Shown: positions 6,470-11,217 of the stretch, one piece after another
How positions within the stretch are numbered: the first letter of the stretch is position 1
How the letters are laid out: each line of letters opens with the position of its first letter
NCBI GenBank assembly: GCA_002170915.1
Contig: NHHQ01000095.1
Location: 3,483 to 14,699, forward strand
Direction: 5' to 3'
Source of the DNA: Rhodospirillaceae bacterium TMED167
GTDB taxonomy: Bacteria > Pseudomonadota > Alphaproteobacteria > Rhodospirillales_A > UBA2165
DNA length: 11,217 nucleotides
The notes under the pieces: generated by a model
What the model was told of the DNA's origin: nothing
The model's input: the letters and a program-made list of their open reading frames with translations, nothing else
Databases searched by the model: none
Program-made: the position numbers and the translations under genes

Positions 6470-6501
6470 AGATATGCAGGTAGGTCCCGCTCAGCATATC
6501 T
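6470..6501. repeat. 8-bp inverted repeat AGATATGC / GCATATCT
   Basis: Perfect arms at 6470-6477 and 6494-6501 are separated by 16 bases. The element lies about 50 bases upstream of the TATAGT box of the minus-strand gene. It may be a protein-binding dyad or part of an RNA fold. No family is recognised. Confidence 0.4.
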
Positions 6502-6520
6502 ACATCTTCGGGACGTTCGC

Positions 6521-6591
6521 AGATCACACCAGCGTTGACGGGCTAGCGATTTGCCAGTGCCGGATTGTTGACGTGCACGGAAGTGTGATCT
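6521..6591. repeat. 9-bp inverted repeat AGATCACAC / GTGTGATCT enclosing a GTTGACG direct repeat
   Basis: Perfect 9-base arms at 6521-6529 and 6583-6591 are 53 bases apart. Between them GTTGACG occurs twice (6534-6540 and 6567-6573), and the palindromes GCTAGC and GTGCAC are also present. A third related sequence, GAGATCACTC, occurs near 6650. The layout could fold as a closed RNA stem or serve as an operator pair. A 64-codon frame across it (6474-6668) does not look like a protein. Confidence 0.35.
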
Positions 6592-6806
6592 TAGTGCGTC
6601 GCCAGCCGAGACTCACCAGTGGCAGCTTTAATCTACGTTCGTGTTCCTGCGAGATCACTCATCGCTAGAGCCTCTCTGAGAACGGTGGGTCCATGCTGGC
6701 ACCACCACGGTAACAGTAAACCATGACAGCCAACATCGGTAAAGTCACAGCGCCGTTACGTTCAAGCCTGAAAAATCGAGCTGACAAATCCCGCCCCTAA
6801 ATAGAA
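6592..6806. other. Rest of the gap before the MCP-like gene, nothing assignable
   Basis: I see no gene, tRNA or terminator here. The only structure is a weak GGTGG / CCACC pair around 6684-6711. Base composition is mixed and frames are short. Confidence 0.4.
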
Positions 6807-6834
6807 TTGCTGTTTTACACCAGTAGGATATAAG
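6807..6834 (+). promoter_or_regulatory. Probable promoter of the MCP-like gene
   Basis: TTGCTG (6807-6812) and TATAAG (6829-6834) are 16 bases apart, matching the sigma-70 boxes at 4 of 6 and 5 of 6 positions. The leader would be about 25 bases. A purine-rich GGCGGA lies 4 bases before the ATG at 6866. No flagellar sigma-28 motif is evident. Confidence 0.45.
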
Positions 6835-6865
6835 GTAATTCCAATTCCACGGGCTGGCGGAAATT

Positions 6866-8812
6866 ATGACCGCAGGACCGCACCTGAGTAAAAATTTAAT
6901 GGCGGCAGAAGAGCTGGTGAAAGAGACCTATTCTGTGCCACGCCAAGCGCGGGAAGCGCGTACCTTGCTTGGCGGCATACGGTTAAACGCGCGCATTACA
7001 TTGTTTGTCTTTTTTGGTCTGGTTGCAATTGTCACCATGGGCGCAATACTTTTTGTGGCGGATCAGCGCATGTCCCGCGCCATCAGTAACCTTGAGTCCA
7101 GCAGCCGTGTCTCGGCATTAGTCAACAGGGTCAAGGTCCTGGTCATCACACTGACAAACGACGGCAATAATTTTACGCTCAGCCGGAACACCAAATTTGC
7201 GGAGGCATACACCCGTGAGTCCGGCAACACAGTGTCAGTTCTGAACGGTTTACGGGGCATACCCGCGGCTCTTGATGCGCAAAAACTTGTCATCACCCTT
7301 GCCGACGGCATCACCCAGCACGCCACTCATTTTCAGAACATTATCCGCCTCCAGTCGATCTTGGGCAGCGACGGTAGCGCGGGGCTGACGGGTAACGCAG
7401 CGGTCTCGGGCGCGGCACTTGAAAATGAGCTCCGAAAAATTCCCGCCCCGCGCCTCATGTCTGAAATGGCGATGCTTCGGAAATTAGAACGCGGGCTCCG
7501 TTCCAGCATTACCGAGGAAAACGCAAAAGCAGTCAGCGATGCGCTCAATAACATGAGGCAATCGGTGACGGCGTCCTCCCTATCTGCTCGGTCCAAAAAA
7601 GCTCTTACGCAACGGATTCAGTCTTACGATGCGGACATGAATCAGCTTGCCAGAACTCGCCTCCTTCAGAGCAATGAGATATCTCGCCTGGATGAAGTGG
7701 CCGCCTATGTCACCCCCAATTTGACAGCCCTCACTAAGTTTTCGGTCAGCCTGCGCGAGACCGCAAGGGCAGAGGCCGAAGTAACGCGAATGGAAGTTCG
7801 CCGCATTCTACTCAGCGGAGCCTTAATCGTGCTGCTAGCTCTGACGCTGGTTGGCGCGCTTCTGATCCGCAGCATTGCACATCCCGTAACAGACCTAGCA
7901 ACGGCCGCTGTCCAGCTTGCCCGCGGCAACCGATCCGGAAGCATTCCAGCGCTGGCCAATTATGACGAAACGGGTGATGTGGCGAATGCCCTTGTGTATT
8001 TCCGAGAGAACATGGCGCAGGCTGACCGGATCCGCCAAGAACTGGAAGATCATCTGAAAAATACGAGGAGATCGACCGGGGCACCCGGCATGAAGGCCAC
8101 GGCGCCAAAATCGTCGGAAAATGCTATTACCAGCACCCTGGAAAGGACCGCGCCCCAGCTCCCGTACAGAGAAATTGTGCGAACACCAGTGTCAAAGACC
8201 CAGCCCCCTCAGGCCCACGCTGCAAATCCGGTGTCACCTTCCGGTATCCCAACAGATATCTCAGCTAACTTTCGAGCATCTCTCGGAACCCCGCTCTCCA
8301 GCTTCAGCCAACAAGTTGCTCAAACAAGCCAGAATGCGTCAAGTGCGGCGAAGGGCGCAGAACAATGTGACTTCATGGTCAGCGGCCTCGCAGAGTCCCG
8401 AGAGAAAATAGATGATATTGAACGCCTTATGGCGTCCATCAGTGACCAGATGAGCCTATTGGCTGTCCAGATTGCGCTGTTTAGTGAGTTGCCGCCCGAC
8501 GATCCAGAAAACCTGTTGATGTTGTCGGGTAGGCACCTTGGCAAAGACGGAGACCACCCCAATAGCCCATCCGTTAACGACCGCATCGAGACCCTGCAAA
8601 ATGGCACTAAACGCGCTATCAGCGCCATACAACAGATTGGAAAAACAATCGAAGACGTGAACCGGGTTGCCGTCGAATTCGCGGCCAATGCGTCAAATGA
8701 TGCGCTGGATGCAGCCACGGAATTGCTGCGTCAATCTGAAGATCTCCGCGGCATGCTGGATGATCTCCTGGGGCGGATCAAATCAGAGGAGCAGACCGGG
8801 GCAGGCTCGTAG
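6866..8812 (+). CDS. Chemoreceptor-like membrane protein with HAMP domain and a diverged signalling domain
   Basis: This 648-residue protein has the layout of a methyl-accepting chemotaxis protein. After a 43-residue cytoplasmic N-terminus comes TM1 (about 44-65). A mainly helical periplasmic domain of about 248 residues follows (66-313), a size that fits a helical bimodular ligand domain. TM2 is at about 314-334. A HAMP domain runs about 335-395, with conserved P340 and DETGDVANAL (367-376). Then a Pro/Ser/Thr-rich linker (about 403-465) leads to a coiled-coil region (475-640). Pieces of the MCP hairpin survive (REKIDDIERLMASISDQMSL, then LLAVQIALF). The usual tip with an E-A-A-R-A-G-E core and GFAVVA is replaced by a Pro/Asp/Gly-rich stretch (542-572). 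I see no CheR-binding pentapeptide at the C-terminus. It may sense a ligand without controlling CheA normally. No che genes lie nearby. It converges on pgk with 8 bases between the stops. Confidence 0.8.
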   Translation: MTAGPHLSKNLMAAEELVKETYSVPRQAREARTLLGGIRLNARITLFVFFGLVAIVTMGAILFVADQRMSRAISNLESSSRVSALVNRVKVLVITLTNDGNNFTLSRNTKFAEAYTRESGNTVSVLNGLRGIPAALDAQKLVITLADGITQHATHFQNIIRLQSILGSDGSAGLTGNAAVSGAALENELRKIPAPRLMSEMAMLRKLERGLRSSITEENAKAVSDALNNMRQSVTASSLSARSKKALTQRIQSYDADMNQLARTRLLQSNEISRLDEVAAYVTPNLTALTKFSVSLRETARAEAEVTRMEVRRILLSGALIVLLALTLVGALLIRSIAHPVTDLATAAVQLARGNRSGSIPALANYDETGDVANALVYFRENMAQADRIRQELEDHLKNTRRSTGAPGMKATAPKSSENAITSTLERTAPQLPYREIVRTPVSKTQPPQAHAANPVSPSGIPTDISANFRASLGTPLSSFSQQVAQTSQNASSAAKGAEQCDFMVSGLAESREKIDDIERLMASISDQMSLLAVQIALFSELPPDDPENLLMLSGRHLGKDGDHPNSPSVNDRIETLQNGTKRAISAIQQIGKTIEDVNRVAVEFAANASNDALDAATELLRQSEDLRGMLDDLLGRIKSEEQTGAGS

Positions 8813-8820
8813 TATCCTCA

Positions 8821-10020
8821 TTATATATCCTGTAAAACAGCGACCCCAGGTAGGGTCCGGCCTTCAAGCCATTCAAGGAAGGCCCCGCCCGCCATGGAGA
8901 CATAGCTGAAACCATCCGCCGCATGGGCCGCTTCAAGTGCGGCCACCGTGTCCCCACCCCCCGCGATGCTCATAACCTCTCCGCTGGCGGTAAGATCGGC
9001 CACCCGCCTGGCGGCGGCCTGCGTGCCGTCGTCGAATGGCGGCACCTCGAACGCGCCGAGGGGGCCGTTCCAGACGATTGTTTTACTCTGCGCAAAAACA
9101 GTGGCCAGTCGGGCGACGCTCTTAGGCCCCACGTCTAGAATCATCTGATCGGCCGGCACCTCATCAATGCCAACGGTTTTTGAGACGATGCCGGCGTCCA
9201 GTGCCGGCGCTGTGACGACATCTGACGGCAGAATGAGTTCACACCCCTGTGCTAACGCCTCGGCCTGAATACGTTTTACCGTATCCGCCATATCCGGCTC
9301 ACACAAGGAGCTCCCGACATCCAGGCCATCGGCAAGGAAAACCGTGTTTGCCATGGCCCCGCCGATCACCAAATTCTGTACATTGGTCACGAGGTTTTCA
9401 AGCACACCCAATTTGGTCGATATTTTGCTGCCGCCAATCACCGCCGTGAGAGGCCTTGCGGGATTTTCAAGGGCCGCTGTGAGTGCATCAATTTCGCGGG
9501 CCATAAGGCGTCCCGCCACCGCAGGCAAGTGCCTCGCGATGCCCTCAACGGATGCATGGGCCCGGTGCGCACAAGAGAAGGCATCGTCCACGTAAAGGTC
9601 GGCCAACTGCGCCAGTCCTTTAATAACATCCTTATCATTATTTTCCTCGCCCGGGAGATATCGGAGATTTTCAAGCATGAGGATTTGGCCCGGCGATAGC
9701 GCTTGGGAAGCTGTCTTAGCCGCTGCACCAATGGTGTCGCCGACAAACTTGATGTCGGTCTGTGGCATATGGGTCCTAAGGATCTGTGCAACCGGTTCCA
9801 AGGACAGTCCGGGCACGACCTTACCTTTCGGCCGACCCATATGACTGGCAACAATCACCTTGGCACCTTTGCTGGCAAGTTCTGCTAGCGTAGGTACCGC
9901 TTGGCGAACCCGCGTATCACTTGTAACCACGCCATTCTGCATGGGAACATTGAAATCTACACGGACCAAAACGCCTTGTCCGGCTACATCGAGTCTGTCG
10001 AGGGTGCGTAAGTCTTTCAT
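8821..10020 (-). CDS. pgk: Phosphoglycerate kinase
   Basis: PGK catalyses 1,3-bisphosphoglycerate + ADP = 3-phosphoglycerate + ATP in glycolysis and gluconeogenesis. The 399 residues are full length. Motifs in order are RVDFNVP (20-26), SHMGRPKG (59-66), LENLRYLPGEE (116-126), DDAFSCAHRAH (145-155), GGSKISTKL (196-204), WNGPLGAFE (317-325), GGGDTVAAL (354-362) and AGGAFLEWLEG (377-387). The position before that last motif, commonly Thr, is Met376 here; the effect is unknown. The start codon at 10018-10020 has no strong ribosome binding site. A TATAGC box ends 6 bases before it. acnB ends 54 bases upstream on the same strand with no terminator between, so read-through is possible. No terminator is seen after the TAA. 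Confidence 0.97.
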   Translation of the reverse strand: MKDLRTLDRLDVAGQGVLVRVDFNVPMQNGVVTSDTRVRQAVPTLAELASKGAKVIVASHMGRPKGKVVPGLSLEPVAQILRTHMPQTDIKFVGDTIGAAAKTASQALSPGQILMLENLRYLPGEENNDKDVIKGLAQLADLYVDDAFSCAHRAHASVEGIARHLPAVAGRLMAREIDALTAALENPARPLTAVIGGSKISTKLGVLENLVTNVQNLVIGGAMANTVFLADGLDVGSSLCEPDMADTVKRIQAEALAQGCELILPSDVVTAPALDAGIVSKTVGIDEVPADQMILDVGPKSVARLATVFAQSKTIVWNGPLGAFEVPPFDDGTQAAARRVADLTASGEVMSIAGGGDTVAALEAAHAADGFSYVSMAGGAFLEWLEGRTLPGVAVLQDI

Positions 10021-10074
10021 TTTTCTGCTATAATTAGTTGTTCTGCCCTTTCTTCGGAGATCTATTGATACGGT

Positions 10075-11217
10075 TTATAACATTGGGGAAAAACTAGTAA
10101 GATCAATGCCCTCGACTGCAGATTTATATTCTTCAATACTCGGAGTTCGCCCCAAAATTGTAGACAAGACTACGACCGGCGTTGATGCCAAAAGGGACTC
10201 CCCTTTTTTATCGTCAGCATCTTCCACTACTCTACCCTTAAAAAGGCGAGTGGACGTTGCCATTACGGTATCGCCTCTCTCTGCCTTTTCTTGATTACCC
10301 ATGCACAGGTTGCAACCTGGGCGCTCAAGATAGAGGGTATTATTGTATTTAACTCTGGCAGTGTTCTTTGGATTATCATCATCAAATTCAAAACCAGCGT
10401 ATTTCTGTAAAATACTCCAGTCACCCTCAGACTTTAACTCATTAACGATGTTGTAAGTAGGCGGAGCAACGACCAATGGAGCTTTGAAATTCACTTTCCC
10501 ATCGTGCTTTTCGATATTTCTAAACATTTGTGCCGCAATCTTAAGGTCACCTTTATGGACCATACACGAACCTATGAAGCCGAGATCAACCCTTTTTTTC
10601 GCATCGTAAAATGAAATCGGACGTATTGTATCATGCGTATATCTTTTCGATGCATCGATGTTTTCCACATCTGGATCAGCAATCATCGGTTCATTGATTT
10701 GATTGAGGTCAACTATCACTTCAGCAGCATATTTAGCATTCACATCAGGAGCCAGAGCCGGCCTTTCGCCCGATTCTATTTCAGCTATCCGCCTAGCGGC
10801 CCCGGCAACAAGGGAGGCCAGCATCTGAACCTCATTGTCCATACCTCTATCAATCATACCCTGAATCCGGCTTTTTGAGATTTTGAGGGACTCCACAAGA
10901 GTTTCATCGTTTGAGATACAGATTGAGGCTTTTGCCTTCATTTCGGCAGTCCAATCAGTGAAGGTGAATGCTTGATCTGCTAGCAGAGAGCCAATGTGAA
11001 CTTCAATTACCCGCCCCTGAAAAACATTATCACCAAACTGATCCAACATTTGTGCTTGGGTCGCATGCACCACATCCCGGAAATCCATGTGGCTGCCCAT
11101 CTCTCCTTTAAACGTAACTTTGACAGTCTCCGGAATCGGCATAGTTACTTGGCCTGTTGCCAGTGCAAGAGCGACTGTTCCGGAGTCAGCACCAAAAGCA
11201 ACACCTTTAGACATTCT
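10075..11217 (-). CDS. acnB: Aconitate hydratase B, C-terminal part, 5' end beyond the right edge
   Basis: AcnB interconverts citrate and isocitrate in the TCA cycle, and 2-methylisocitrate in the methylcitrate cycle in many bacteria. About 380 residues of the catalytic half are present. The frame runs open through the right edge, so the Met at 11212-11214 is internal. KGVAFGADSGTVALALATG matches the conserved start of this region. Cluster ligands are visible in GSCMVHKGD (Cys codon 10564-10566) and PGCNLCMGNQ (Cys codons 10312-10314 and 10303-10305). APPTYNIVNEL and ATSTRLFKGR fit AcnB rather than AcnA. The ending GIDLTSFSPML differs from the longer E. coli tail. Hand counts on sampled lines give about 40-47% GC, against 47-75% in pgk, suggesting a different origin or codon habit. 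The TAA lies 54 bases before pgk. Confidence 0.92.
   Translation of the reverse strand, partial: RMSKGVAFGADSGTVALALATGQVTMPIPETVKVTFKGEMGSHMDFRDVVHATQAQMLDQFGDNVFQGRVIEVHIGSLLADQAFTFTDWTAEMKAKASICISNDETLVESLKISKSRIQGMIDRGMDNEVQMLASLVAGAARRIAEIESGERPALAPDVNAKYAAEVIVDLNQINEPMIADPDVENIDASKRYTHDTIRPISFYDAKKRVDLGFIGSCMVHKGDLKIAAQMFRNIEKHDGKVNFKAPLVVAPPTYNIVNELKSEGDWSILQKYAGFEFDDDNPKNTARVKYNNTLYLERPGCNLCMGNQEKAERGDTVMATSTRLFKGRVVEDADDKKGESLLASTPVVVLSTILGRTPSIEEYKSAVEGIDLTSFSPML

Noticed and set aside
6474..6668. Plus-strand 64-codon frame
   Set aside because: Its GGAG is only 2 bases from the ATG, its residue pattern is unlike a folded protein, and it runs through inverted repeats that explain the region better.
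1..11217. CRISPR array, tRNA, rRNA or intact insertion sequence
   Set aside because: I saw no regularly spaced repeats, no cloverleaf with a CCA-type end, no rRNA-like sequence, and no transposase or terminal inverted repeats with target duplication.

Overview
The window looks like bacterial chromosome, most probably from an alphaproteobacterium. This rests on protein style: the XRE regulator, the ferredoxin-dapF-mtaB-ftsY gene order, and a PGK with a DDAFSCAHRAH motif. I ran no database search. It is mostly a housekeeping region, with intergenic stretches that hold more structure than usual. I see no rRNA, tRNA, CRISPR array or intact insertion sequence.

Layout. Positions 1-708 (minus) carry the N-terminal two thirds of ffh, the SRP GTPase. 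It sits behind a perfect-consensus sigma-70 promoter (797-825), and an intrinsic-terminator hairpin (724-762) lies between promoter and start codon. A 484-base gap, AT-rich in its second half, leads to a small XRE-type regulator at 1193-1618 (plus). The gap at 1619-2268 holds an extended -10 promoter overlapped by a dyad, a small hairpin, a protein-like reading frame broken by in-frame stops, and a 13-bp stem hairpin. The main plus-strand cluster follows: an Fe-S cluster protein (2269-2967), dapF (3048-3869), mtaB (3857-5134) and ftsY (5131-6084). The last three overlap by 13 and 4 bases, which suggests translational coupling. A small minus-strand gene of unknown function (6155-6406) faces ftsY. 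After a 459-base gap with inverted repeats comes a 648-residue membrane protein built like a chemoreceptor, but its signalling tip is not recognisable (6866-8812). It converges on pgk (8821-10020, minus), which lies downstream of the 3' part of an acnB-type aconitase (10075 to the right edge, minus).

How the genes relate. ffh and ftsY encode the SRP GTPase and its receptor, which pair for co-translational membrane targeting. dapF makes meso-diaminopimelate for peptidoglycan and lysine. mtaB modifies ANN-decoding tRNAs. pgk and acnB belong to glycolysis/gluconeogenesis and the TCA cycle. The Fe-S protein, the MCP-like protein and the 83-residue protein have no assigned substrate or partner.

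The best leads are the terminated leader RNA before ffh, the MCP-like receptor without a kinase-control tip, the broken frame with its operator-like promoter after the XRE gene, and the lower GC content of acnB. None of these amounts to a clear, previously undescribed multi-gene system.
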